The notes: generated by a model from the letters alone, not told the origin. A stretch of 32,531 nt of DNA from Allorhizobium paknamense (GCF_030815125.1 NZ_JAUSWH010000028.1:1-32531), one strand, 5' to 3'; counted from the stretch's first letter, positions 1-7,521 are shown. Translations and numbers: made by a program.

Positions 1-95
1 GGGCGCGCCCGGCCGCGCGTGCGTCCTTGCAACGGGTGTTGACTGCGGCCGGAGGGATTCCGGGGCCATCCCTCACCCAGGCCCTTGGAAGCGCG
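1..95. repeat. Terminal direct repeat (circular overlap), left copy
   Basis: These 95 bases are identical to the last 95 bases of the window. A perfect end-to-end overlap of this kind is expected when a circular molecule is assembled as a linear contig. The true molecule is then a 32,436-bp circle, and features next to either end are neighbours. Confidence 0.93.
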
Positions 96-149
96 CGATG
101 CGATCCTCCCGCGCTTCCTGGGAGGCGCTGACGCCCTCCCGGACCCTCC

Positions 150-290
150 TGTCCGCGGACCGCAAGCAGGCAAGCGGTCCGGGGCCTCGGGCCCGTGACG
201 GTCTGGCGACCGTGTCGATCCGACCCCTCACTACGGCGCTATCCGGATCAGCGCGTTCGGGGTCGCATCTTCCGCGCCTGCGGCGCAAAA
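150..290. other. Hairpin-rich non-coding stretch
   Basis: Several perfect inverted repeats follow each other closely. An 8-bp stem has arms 156-163 and 174-181. A 5-bp GC stem spans 182-194 with a 3-base loop. A 6-bp stem has arms 198-203 and 208-213 with a TGGC loop. A 5-bp stem has arms 236-240 and 250-254. A short GC stem lies near 272-283, just before a run of seven A. No convincing gene lies here. It could be a structured RNA, a single-strand origin or a recombination site, and I cannot choose between these. Confidence 0.45.
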
Positions 291-315
291 AAACGCACCG
301 TCTGTGACGATGCGC

Positions 316-334
316 TCCGGCTTCTACCCGGAGG
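316..334 (+). repeat. Duplicated tRNA-Arg anticodon arm
   Basis: Nineteen bases repeat 437-455 exactly. They comprise the whole anticodon stem, the 7-base loop with the TCT anticodon, and two following G bases. The rest of a tRNA is absent around this copy. Flanking bases lengthen the stem (GATG at 309-312 can pair with CATC at 336-339), so the RNA could form one long hairpin that displays the anticodon loop. It could be an att-site scar from tRNA-targeted integration, or an anticodon-loop mimic. Confidence 0.8.
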
Positions 335-411
335 TCATCCTATCACCCCCACCCATCGGTGGAAAGCACCCCTTGCATCCGCGGCTGGCGAACCGGTTGG
401 CGCCCTGCCAT

Positions 412-485
412 GCGTCAGTAGCTCAAAGGCAGAGCATCCGGCTTCTACCCGGAGGATGCGGGCTCGAAACCCGTCTGGCGCTCCA
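412..485 (+). tRNA. tRNA-Arg (anticodon TCT)
   Basis: A full cloverleaf can be drawn. The acceptor stem is 412-418 with 475-481 (seven pairs, one G-T). The D stem is 421-424 with 432-435. The anticodon stem is 437-441 with 449-453, with loop 442-448 and anticodon TCT at 444-446. A 4-base variable loop follows. The T stem is 458-462 with 470-474 and the T loop is 463-469. The terminal CCA at 483-485 is encoded. It would decode AGA, normally rare in high-GC hosts. The T loop begins with C instead of T and the discriminator base is T, both unusual, so the product may be atypical. A tyrosine recombinase lies about 0.85 kb away across the circular junction. Confidence 0.82.
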
Positions 486-625
486 CAGGAAAGCAGCGTC
501 CCGTCGCATATGCCAGTGTAACCGGTCGCGCCGCGATGCAAGGGGAATGCTTGGTTTTGAAAGTAACCCGCCCTTGGGGTGAAAGGATGAAAGCAGACGG
601 CAGACGTCCGTCCCCTATCATTAAA

Positions 626-750
626 CAGGTTGCAGCCATGCAACCCTGCCTGACCGGCGAGGTCCGGGGGTAGCGGCGTCAAGGGGTTGGTGCGGCCGCA
701 GTGAACCGAGGCTCGGCCCCTTGACGACGTGAGGGGCGGTGCCCCTTTGG
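626..750 (-). repeat. Accessory-module boundary repeat, copy C (inverted)
   Basis: Read on the minus strand, this matches the repeats at 10967-11100 and 14291-14420. The shared elements come in the same order: a GCCCCTC-type start, a CAAGGGG block, a CCCCCGGACYTCGCC block, then CAGGCAGGGTTGCAT and CTGCAAC. The last two can form a small hairpin. It lies just before the first accessory gene, in inverted orientation to the other two copies, and so marks the left edge of the island. Confidence 0.8.
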
Positions 751-784
751 TCAGGAATCCTTGGCTTCCTCATCATAGACTTGC

Positions 785-1285
785 ATGTCTCCCCGTCGTT
801 TCCGCCGCCAGGTCAGCCCCGAGCTTCAGGCCCGAGGAGCTGATGCCGAGGCGTCATTCCAGGCCTGGCTTGATGACAGCCGTCTGCCGTTCCTCTACGC
901 GACACAGAACCAGCAGAGCGTGCCCAAGCATTTTAAGGGCCAGCTGAAGCGACCGGACTATCTTGTAGCATTGCCGTTCGTGGGCATGATCGCCGTCGAT
1001 GTCAAGGCGAAGAGCTTCTACGAAGGCGGCCTCATCTTCGATGTAAGCGAGATCGACAAGCTTGCGAAGTTCGACGAGATTTTCCGGATCACGACGTTCC
1101 TCGCCTGCTTCGATCCGGATGATCCGACGCGAACCTGGTGGTACCGTGTCGGCTCCCTGACGGCACGGCCGCCGGTGCGTCGCATGGGGGCAATGACCAT
1201 TCACGTCAGCCTCAGCGACGGTCTTGAGGCCGACATGACGCGCCCGCTCCAAGAGATGCTCCGCGATCTGCTGCTTTTGTCCTAA
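785..1285 (+). CDS. Small PD-(D/E)XK nuclease-like protein
   Basis: The product has 166 residues. The segment around residues 57-76 reads RPDYL, then a hydrophobic stretch, then DVKAK. This gives D58 followed by D72-x-K74, the spacing and strand pattern of a PD-(D/E)XK nuclease core with Asp in place of the usual Glu. I do not recognise a named family, and no target-recognition domain is visible. ATG at 785 has no clear Shine-Dalgarno sequence. The gene stands first inside the island, beside boundary repeat C. A decayed second copy of its 5' half lies at 1944-2170. A role in DNA restriction or defence is inferred only from the motif and the neighbours. Confidence 0.6.
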   Translation: MSPRRFRRQVSPELQARGADAEASFQAWLDDSRLPFLYATQNQQSVPKHFKGQLKRPDYLVALPFVGMIAVDVKAKSFYEGGLIFDVSEIDKLAKFDEIFRITTFLACFDPDDPTRTWWYRVGSLTARPPVRRMGAMTIHVSLSDGLEADMTRPLQEMLRDLLLLS

Positions 1286-1351
1286 GGATCAGGACGTGGC
1301 GAAACGAAGGGATAGCCCGCATATACGACCAGATTGGCGCAGATCCTGCGA

Positions 1352-1379
1352 GCCTAGCGGCAGCTGAAAACGGCTAGGC
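1352..1379. terminator. Hairpin between convergent genes
   Basis: The perfect 7-bp inverted repeat GCCTAGC/GCTAGGC (1352-1358 and 1373-1379) lies between two converging genes and overlaps the stop codon of the minus-strand one. It has no strong T tract, so it is only a plausible bidirectional terminator. Confidence 0.35.
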
Positions 1380-1925
1380 GCCGTCCTTCAATAAGGTCTC
1401 CTCATCCTGCGCCAGGTTCCTCAAGAGTTCACCGATCCGTTCATTTAACGTCTCGAAGTGATGGGCCATTTCCAACATGGCGGCTTTCGCAGCCGCTTCG
1501 TCACCTGCCTGCGTGGAGGTAGTTCCCGCTACCGAAAAAAGCTTTGCAAGCTCGCGGACCTCCCGATCCCGTATCCGAACGCGCAGTTTGTTGAAGCTCT
1601 GCTGCTCCGTGAGGAGCCCGAGGTTGACCTCTTCCGTCAGATGCGCACCGTGCCACCGTCCGGTTTCCCGGAGGTTCTTGATATCCTGATAGTGCGCTGC
1701 TCCGACAAGGCGACCGAGCCGGGTGATAACATCCTGAAGTTCGAGAAGAGCGGTCTGCTGAAACTCAAGATGTTTAAGCTGACGCGTGTCAGCGCGCTGC
1801 TCTTGCCGCTCTTCCCGCCTGCGGCGCTCCGCTCGATTATCCGACAGCCAGTCGAAAAGGCCCTTTAACACCGTCCCGAGCACCAATGTGATGACCGGAA
1901 ACAGCGCTTCCCCTGATATCCCCAT
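1374..1925 (-). CDS. Membrane-anchored coiled-coil protein
   Basis: The product has 183 residues. Residues 5-26 are hydrophobic (FPVITLVLGTVLKGLFDWL) and would make one N-terminal membrane helix. A strongly charged helical segment follows (RAERRRREERQEQRAD, about 31-46), then long amphipathic helices consistent with coiled coil, and no catalytic motif. I recognise no family. The gene lies between an intact nuclease-like gene and a remnant of the same gene, and points toward the intact one. This suggests the two genes once formed a repeated unit. A sensor or membrane effector in a defence pair is possible but unproven. Confidence 0.65.
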   Translation of the reverse strand: MGISGEALFPVITLVLGTVLKGLFDWLSDNRAERRRREERQEQRADTRQLKHLEFQQTALLELQDVITRLGRLVGAAHYQDIKNLRETGRWHGAHLTEEVNLGLLTEQQSFNKLRVRIRDREVRELAKLFSVAGTTSTQAGDEAAAKAAMLEMAHHFETLNERIGELLRNLAQDEETLLKDGA

Positions 1926-1943
1926 TCACTTCTGTCCCCTACC

Positions 1944-2170
1944 TGATTCCAAGCTAGGCTTGACGACAGCCGTCTGCCGTTCCCTCTTTGTACAAAGAAG
2001 CCGTAGAGCGTGCCCAAGCATTTTAAGGCAGCTTAAAAGATCTTTGTTACGACCCTGCCGTAAAGCAAGGCCATTGCCATCAAACGTCACAGCTAGTTCC
2101 GGATGAGGCTTGATCATTTGGGGCGTATGCATGACCCTAGCTAGGTGGTCGAGCAGATCCTCTAGCACAG
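1944..2170 (+). pseudogene. Decayed second copy of the PD-(D/E)XK-like gene
   Basis: In one frame the sequence reads FQARLDDSRLPF, against FQAWLDDSRLPF in the intact gene at 785-1285. It then continues with a stop and SVPKHFK, again as in the intact gene. Two DNA blocks are almost identical: the part encoding LDDSRLPF, and 24 bases around AGCATTTTAAGG. In-frame stops, missing 5' sequence and an apparent internal deletion show that it is not functional. A weak match to the gene's 3' end appears at about 2083-2160. It lies directly downstream of the receiver-domain gene on the opposite strand. Confidence 0.75.
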
Positions 2171-2181
2171 GGCTAGCTGTT

Positions 2182-3546
2182 CTACCTCAGTTCCACAATC
2201 CCGGGACGGGAAATGTGGCGTGCATATTCTTGGGTCAGTTTGGAGACCAGTTCCTCCCTTAGACGGTATTTTACGGTCCAGCCCCCGACCGCAGGCCGCG
2301 GCACGCTGATTGTGCAGCTGAGAAAGGCCGATAGCCTTCCGGGCTTGCGATCATCCCCTACTCCGATAACTGGTGATGACCATTCTTGGGACTTGGGTGA
2401 CTTCTTGGCATGCAGACTTGAACCCGCTGCCCTCGTACCTTCTGTGTTAGGGAAAGCCCATTCCAGAGCCAGAAGGAATTGAATGGGTCCGTCTTTTGGT
2501 TGGGCATGATCACAGGTGGCGCCAATCTGGATCAGGCGCAACGAGCTGGCTTCCCAGTCCGCATCAGTCATGCCGAAAAAGTTCTCACCCATGATGATAG
2601 CCTTGGTGATGCCGAATTGCTCTTCCAGCGCCTTCTCGACCTCGTTGAAAGGAAATTCCACGACCGCGCCGAGGTCAGATGCCTTGAGTGTACTACCGTC
2701 TCCGGTTCTGCCGTAAGAAAGGTGGATGGCCGAGTTCACGGCCGACTGTACGGAGACGGGAGCTGGTTTTTCGGTCGGAACAACCAAGGCTTCGCGCCAA
2801 GAATCTCCCTGCGAGCCATCAGGATCATGCTCGGTAATACGATCAGCAAGAATAGGTACTAGGACTTGATTGATAGATTCGCGCGGACTTTCCTGTGCTC
2901 GGTCAACGCCGGATCCAGCTTGGGATAAACGATAAAGAACCTTGCCCAGCTCCAGCCCGAATTCCTCGGATCCCCGCTTGTTGGGTGCCACTAGCCCAAC
3001 AATAGACTTCAGAACTGCATCCATGGCTGCCACAACGTCCGCTTCCCACGAAAACAGCGCTTTCATCTGAAGGCTGCTAGACATCTTTGCAATGATATCC
3101 GCCTGCAGCTTTGGCGGATCAAGAACCGCGCCGGTGGTCGTATTGATATAGTCCCCCTTCCTGAGCTGTTCGCAGAAGACGGGAAGAAGGTCGGGCTTGT
3201 CGGTTGCCAGCCGCTCGTAAAGGAACGTCTTGAATGCTTCGTAATCAGGCTGTTCAGCCCAAAGTACCAAGCCATAGGGCCCGCTTTCTGGCGAAATGAG
3301 CTTCTCGATCACTTCAACGATCGCAGCAAAGGCATTCTGCGGCCCCCCACCCATAGTGACGCCCGCGCGGAGGTTCTTGTCGATGAAAAGCATCCGGATG
3401 CCTGGAAGGACACTCCATCCGCCGACGGTCTCCTCTTCATAGAGACGCGTGTGACAATCATAACGAAGGGCATCAAGACTGTCCTTGATGCCCTTAATAT
3501 GTTCTGGCTTATCGTCGACGACGACAAAACGGGACGCTAGAAACAT
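2182..3546 (-). CDS. Receiver-domain protein of a two-gene kinase system
   Basis: The product has 454 residues. The N-terminus resembles a response-regulator receiver: FVVVDDK carries the acidic pair D11-D12, LFIDKNL puts the likely phospho-acceptor at D56, and GLVLWAEQ follows where the conserved Thr/Ser strand should be, with Trp in its place. About 300 further residues form no output domain I recognise and contain no helix-turn-helix. The start codon is 3 bases after the stop of the upstream kinase gene, so the two are almost certainly co-transcribed and coupled. I infer that the kinase phosphorylates this protein and that the C-terminal region is the effector. The layout recalls defensive two-component systems such as Detocs, but it is not a recognised member. 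Confidence 0.7.
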   Translation of the reverse strand: MFLASRFVVVDDKPEHIKGIKDSLDALRYDCHTRLYEEETVGGWSVLPGIRMLFIDKNLRAGVTMGGGPQNAFAAIVEVIEKLISPESGPYGLVLWAEQPDYEAFKTFLYERLATDKPDLLPVFCEQLRKGDYINTTTGAVLDPPKLQADIIAKMSSSLQMKALFSWEADVVAAMDAVLKSIVGLVAPNKRGSEEFGLELGKVLYRLSQAGSGVDRAQESPRESINQVLVPILADRITEHDPDGSQGDSWREALVVPTEKPAPVSVQSAVNSAIHLSYGRTGDGSTLKASDLGAVVEFPFNEVEKALEEQFGITKAIIMGENFFGMTDADWEASSLRLIQIGATCDHAQPKDGPIQFLLALEWAFPNTEGTRAAGSSLHAKKSPKSQEWSSPVIGVGDDRKPGRLSAFLSCTISVPRPAVGGWTVKYRLREELVSKLTQEYARHISRPGIVELR

Positions 3547-3549
3547 GCG

Positions 3550-5706
3550 CTATTCCTCGATATTCGCGAATCTCAGGGCTACGATGGCGCCATCAAATTT
3601 CTGCGGAACGTTCGTTTCTGAAGGGTCCGGGAAGAGCAGCGCCCCGTCATTGAGCTCCATCACCATGTTTGAGTAGTAAAGTCCCATGCCCATTCCTTCC
3701 GGTCGCCGGGTGTAAAATGGCCGGACCAACTCCGCAGGTGTATCTTGGAAGCCAGGCCCGTTATCAGCGATGATGATGGCAGGGCCCCCTTCGAAGTCAG
3801 TTTCGATACTCAGGTAAATCGCCCGCGTGGACGTTCCGCTTTCTTCGGGCCAGCGCACGCGAAGCCAGAAAATGGCATTGTCGATGAGGTTGGTCAGGGC
3901 CCCCAGCGTCAGCCCAAAGGAACAAGAGACCATCGTGGTGGGGAACGTGTCCTCCAACGGAGGGCACTCCAGCCTGACGTTATGATGACGAAACCTAATT
4001 AGGCTGAGGTCCCGGGCGCGGACAACAAGTGTCCTAAGGTCCACAGCCTTCCGGTCTTTCTTACGCAGAAGGTCTGAGAAGCCATCCAGAAGTCCCATCA
4101 TCTCCCGGACCTGCACCGCCACTCCACTCAAGTCAGGGCGGTTCTCTAGGTTGTTGTAAAGCGACCTGATGCCCTGTTCGATTTCGTGAAAAACTACGGC
4201 GAGGCTTGTACCGGAAATGCCGGTGGTTAGCAGGCGCTCTTTCATGGAGGCATACTCGGTCTCGATCCTGTCCAGTAAAGGATCCACTTCACCGGATAGC
4301 CCTTTCCGGCTTGCGATTGCCCTGATCTTCGCAACGGGTTCCATGATGTTGCGGCTCTCGGGATCACGAACTTCGCCTAGCAGCTCCCGGATGGCTTTTC
4401 GATCAACTTCACGTTCTCGCTGGAGCGGATCTATCGCACCAAGAACGATGCGACGGAAGACCTCATATGCGGCGTTCTCGATGAACCCCTCGCGATTAGA
4501 TTTTTCAACCAGTGCATCGCTGTCTTCCTGCCGAATGGATACGTGGCCTACGACAATGTTACGGCTAAGACCCTTTGTCGGATTGTTCACTCGACGAAGA
4601 TCCAAGCCCAGCCAGTCGTTACTGCGTTCTCCATAATCATATACCCGGATGTCATCCCGGTAGACGCGTATTCCGCCGTTCTCGTCCAGAAAGTCCCTTA
4701 TCAGCTTTGTTTCCCCCATCCTCTTGGCGATAAGAGGCGTAAGATCGAAAACGTAAAATTCTCCGGAAATCGGGCCGATGCCACGCAGCATGTCGCTGTC
4801 GGCCACAATTTTCTTTAACCGCCCTTCAGCGGCCCTTCCGCTGAAAAGCGGATCATCGTCGTCAACGGGTGGAGAAGGAATGAGAAGACGCTGCCCCTCG
4901 ATCTTCACCTCACGTGCTTCGCGGGCGATGCCGGGGATGGGGCGGAAATTGTACTGGTAGCTAAAATGCTGTCCATCAAACTCGAACGTGTATTTCCATG
5001 GTGCTCTTTTAAGGAGTTCAATCGGGTCCGGAAGCCTCTGTATCCACTGGGGATAGTCCGGGACGTGAAGGGTCGCTTCGAAATCGCGTCGTCCGCGACT
5101 TCCAAAGGGCGACGATATGGAGGTGATCTGGCGGTAAAGCCGCCGCACTTCTCCGCGGGACCATACCTGATCGCGCAGCTCTTCGATCGTAATCAGCGTG
5201 CCTGTGCTAGAGCCAGCGAAAACCTCTGGCTCCCTTTCCTCGATGTGGACTTCCGCATCGTCCAGAAATTCGTGAGAGATCATCTCATTCCAGTCTATGC
5301 GGACCAGAACTTCCTTTTCCCCCGCAGCCCGCGTTACCAGTTCAATCTTGTTGCCCAGCTTATGCACAGACAGGCGGCCCAAGCCCTTTGACCCGAGGGG
5401 AAGCCTCCCCTTGCTGCTGCGCTTTCTTCGGCGAAGGGCCTGCTCCTTGTGATCGTGCGCGATCACTAGCCAGACATCACGGATTGTCTGAAGCGACATA
5501 CCAGAGCCGTCATCCCGGACTTGGATTGAGGGTGCCTTGGAGCCAATATTGTTGATATAAACGTCTACCCTCGACGCATCAGCATCGTAAGCGTTCTTGA
5601 CGAGTTCGAATACAGCCAGACGCGGCGTTCCGATCAGCTGGTCGCCCAGATGCTGCAGAACCCTTGCGCGGGATTTAAAGGTATTTCGCGGTATGGCGTC
5701 GGTCAT
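3550..5706 (-). CDS. Histidine-kinase-like protein with two GHKL ATPase domains
   Basis: The product has 718 residues. The N-terminal domain is Hsp90/MutL-like, with ELVKNAYDADA (34-44), VRDDGSGM (63-70) and GSKGLGRLS (105-113). The C-terminal part is a histidine-kinase core: FHEIEQGI with probable phospho-acceptor H507, the N box LTNLIDNAIFW (604-614), IIIADNGPGF (644-653) and GMGMGLYYS (671-679). No membrane segment is visible, so it should act in the cytoplasm. An Hsp90-like ATPase as the sensory half of a kinase is unusual. MutL/MORC-type ATPases are known from bacterial conflict systems. It forms an operon with the receiver-domain gene 3 bases downstream and is divergent from the regulator-recombinase pair at 5825. 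Confidence 0.85.
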   Translation of the reverse strand: MTDAIPRNTFKSRARVLQHLGDQLIGTPRLAVFELVKNAYDADASRVDVYINNIGSKAPSIQVRDDGSGMSLQTIRDVWLVIAHDHKEQALRRRKRSSKGRLPLGSKGLGRLSVHKLGNKIELVTRAAGEKEVLVRIDWNEMISHEFLDDAEVHIEEREPEVFAGSSTGTLITIEELRDQVWSRGEVRRLYRQITSISSPFGSRGRRDFEATLHVPDYPQWIQRLPDPIELLKRAPWKYTFEFDGQHFSYQYNFRPIPGIAREAREVKIEGQRLLIPSPPVDDDDPLFSGRAAEGRLKKIVADSDMLRGIGPISGEFYVFDLTPLIAKRMGETKLIRDFLDENGGIRVYRDDIRVYDYGERSNDWLGLDLRRVNNPTKGLSRNIVVGHVSIRQEDSDALVEKSNREGFIENAAYEVFRRIVLGAIDPLQREREVDRKAIRELLGEVRDPESRNIMEPVAKIRAIASRKGLSGEVDPLLDRIETEYASMKERLLTTGISGTSLAVVFHEIEQGIRSLYNNLENRPDLSGVAVQVREMMGLLDGFSDLLRKKDRKAVDLRTLVVRARDLSLIRFRHHNVRLECPPLEDTFPTTMVSCSFGLTLGALTNLIDNAIFWLRVRWPEESGTSTRAIYLSIETDFEGGPAIIIADNGPGFQDTPAELVRPFYTRRPEGMGMGLYYSNMVMELNDGALLFPDPSETNVPQKFDGAIVALRFANIEE

Positions 5707-5779
5707 GTAAATCGATCATGGGATGCTTTTTCGATCCCGTCTAGAGCCATATTGATGTTAACAGCATTTGAAACCATTT

Positions 5780-5811
5780 CTATATATGATAATGTCCTTT
5801 ATCACATATAG
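5780..5811. promoter_or_regulatory. Palindromic operator in front of the RHH-like gene
   Basis: Two 13-base arms (5780-5792 and 5799-5811) match as an inverted repeat at 12 of 13 positions around a 6-base centre. The right arm runs into the Shine-Dalgarno AGGAG at 5810-5814, so a bound protein would cover the translation start region. The sequence is AT-rich and lies in the divergent intergenic space before the kinase gene. The adjacent ribbon-helix-helix-like protein is the obvious candidate to bind it. Confidence 0.6.
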
Positions 5812-5824
5812 GAGTCTTTTAGAT

Positions 5825-6187
5825 ATGCCTTCCATCCAAGTTGAGTTGTCCCATGAGGAATTGGCCTCGCTAAAAGACGTGGCATCAAGCTGCGGCCAAA
5901 CACTGCAGGAGTTCGTCGCCAGTGCTGTAAAGGCGGCAGTGCTCCATACGGATCCCGAAAGACAGGTCCCGATCAGCCTGATCCGCTCTAAGGGCTATCC
6001 ACGCGCTATGGGGCCGTTCGAAATCATCGAAGCACCGGCAGGTACTGTTCTAGGAAGGCCGCGCGATCTAACTAAAACTGTGCTTGAGCAGCTGCAGAAG
6101 GATGGGGTCTTGCGGATCAACATCCGTCTCCGCGAGGATGGAGCTGTGAGAGAGCCTGACTTTATGGTCAAAGAGCTTCTGGGTTGA
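5825..6187 (+). CDS. Ribbon-helix-helix-like small regulator
   Basis: The product has 120 residues. The first 45 residues (IQVELSHEELASLKDVASSCGQ and the helix after it) have the strand-helix-helix pattern of CopG/Arc-type DNA-binding proteins. The C-terminal half is an unrecognised alpha/beta segment. ATG at 5825 is preceded by AGGAG with a 10-base spacer, and an upstream in-frame start would lie inside the palindrome. The stop overlaps the ATG of the tyrosine recombinase by one base, so the two are translationally coupled. It probably represses itself and the recombinase through the palindrome at 5780-5811. Confidence 0.6.
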   Translation: MPSIQVELSHEELASLKDVASSCGQTLQEFVASAVKAAVLHTDPERQVPISLIRSKGYPRAMGPFEIIEAPAGTVLGRPRDLTKTVLEQLQKDGVLRINIRLREDGAVREPDFMVKELLG

Positions 6188-7140
6188 TGGACCTAATTGC
6201 ATCAGGTTCTTCAAGTGCACGACTGCCGTCGCAGATTGTTTCTAGACCTGCGCAGCAGAGATTTCTTGAATTCTTCACCGCACAGATCCGGAACCTGAAC
6301 ACGCGCCGGTCCTACGCCAAGGCCGCGGTTGAGTTCCTAGCCTGGTGCGAGGCACGCGGCGCACGATCACTTGATGCGATTACGCCTATCCACGTCGCCG
6401 GTTGGGTCGAAGGGCTGACCAGCACCCATGCAGCGCCGACGGTCAAGCAGCGCCTGGCAGCGGTGCGGCATCTGTTCGACTGGCTGGTAACTGGCCATGT
6501 CATGCAGAGCAATCCTGCGCATTCCGTGAGGGGGCCGAAGCACTCGCGGCGGCGGGGGAAAACCCCAGTGCTTTCGCCGGAGGAAGCTCGTCAGCTGCTG
6601 GACAGCATTCCCACCGATACTCTGATCGGCAAGCGCGATCGGGCCTTGATAGGCCTGATGACCTACACCTTCGCCCGGATTGGTGCTGCGACTGGCATGG
6701 AGGTCCGTGATGTCTACGCGCAGAACCGCCGGCTATGGGTGCGGCTGCACGAGAAGGGCGGGAAGCAGGTCGAGCTGCCCTGTCACCATTCGCTCGAGGC
6801 ATACTTGGATGATTATATAGCTGCGGCTGGCCTGAAGGAGGCGCCCCGGGCGCCGCTGTTCCAGACGATCCGGCGCGGAACGGCTGTAATGTCCGGAAGC
6901 TCCCTGCCACAAGCCAATGCTTATGCTATGATCCAACGCCGGGCGATCGCGGCCGGCATCAGCACGGCCGTGTGCAATCACACCTTCCGCGCGACCGGGA
7001 TCACGGCCTACTTGAAGAACGGTGGGACGCTTGAAAAGGCGGCGAACATCGCCAACCATTCCTCGACCCGGACGACTCAGCTTTATGATCGCCGCAGCGA
7101 CGATGTGAGCTTGGACGAGGTCGAGAGGATCTTAATCTAG
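6187..7140 (+). CDS. Tyrosine recombinase / integrase
   Basis: The product has 317 residues, a normal length for a Xer-like or phage-integrase recombinase. It has an N-terminal SAM-like core-binding domain (about 20-110) and a catalytic domain with all expected residues in order: Arg in TFARIGA, Lys in LHEKGGK, His and Arg in NHTFRATG, His in ANHSS and the nucleophile Tyr in LYDRR. The start ATG overlaps the previous stop by one base. It is intact, so it may still move DNA. It could act on the accessory island or resolve plasmid dimers. No attachment site could be assigned to it. Confidence 0.9.
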   Translation: MDLIASGSSSARLPSQIVSRPAQQRFLEFFTAQIRNLNTRRSYAKAAVEFLAWCEARGARSLDAITPIHVAGWVEGLTSTHAAPTVKQRLAAVRHLFDWLVTGHVMQSNPAHSVRGPKHSRRRGKTPVLSPEEARQLLDSIPTDTLIGKRDRALIGLMTYTFARIGAATGMEVRDVYAQNRRLWVRLHEKGGKQVELPCHHSLEAYLDDYIAAAGLKEAPRAPLFQTIRRGTAVMSGSSLPQANAYAMIQRRAIAAGISTAVCNHTFRATGITAYLKNGGTLEKAANIANHSSTRTTQLYDRRSDDVSLDEVERILI

Positions 7141-7149
7141 GGAGGAACT

Positions 7150-7521
7150 ATGGACGATCTGAAACAACTCGACCGGGCACGGCAGGCAATGCTGGATGCG
7201 AAAGCGGAAATTCAACGGTTGCGAGAGAAAATTGCAAAGGAAAAATGCCCGCTGCGTGTTGGGGAACACGTTACGATCGTGAGGGACGGGACGGAATTCC
7301 AAGGGATCGTGGATTCAATTCATCCGGCGGTAGATCGACGTGAACTATTAGATCCCGTTGTGGGTGCTCCTGCAGGTTGGGCCGTAAGCGGTCCCAAGAT
7401 CAAGAAGGACGGAGAGCAAAGCAAACTTACCTTTGGCCTAAGCAGCCTTGATGCCGAACTCAATGATGGAAAATGGATAGTTACGACGCCGTCGATCGAC
7501 GACGTCTTTGCGAGCTTGTAG
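7150..7521 (+). CDS. Hypothetical protein with coiled-coil N-terminus
   Basis: The product has 123 residues, starting at ATG 7150 after a strong GGGAGGA site 9 bases downstream of the recombinase stop, so it is probably in the same operon. Residues 1-33 form a charged helix, likely coiled coil (LDRARQAMLDAKAEIQRLREK). The rest is beta-rich (VGEHVTIVRDGTEFQGIVDSI) and could be a small barrel. No family is recognised. It may be an accessory factor of the recombinase, or cargo. Confidence 0.6.
   Translation: MDDLKQLDRARQAMLDAKAEIQRLREKIAKEKCPLRVGEHVTIVRDGTEFQGIVDSIHPAVDRRELLDPVVGAPAGWAVSGPKIKKDGEQSKLTFGLSSLDAELNDGKWIVTTPSIDDVFASL

Noticed and set aside
316..334. Second complete tRNA gene
   Set aside because: Only the anticodon arm is present. 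No acceptor, D or T arm can be drawn around it.
854..1252. Minus-strand open frame opposite the nuclease-like gene, with a similar one at 1926-2168
   Set aside because: The two antisense peptides look alike, but this follows from the DNA duplication. The plus-strand frame carries the PD-(D/E)XK pattern and the clearer peptide conservation.
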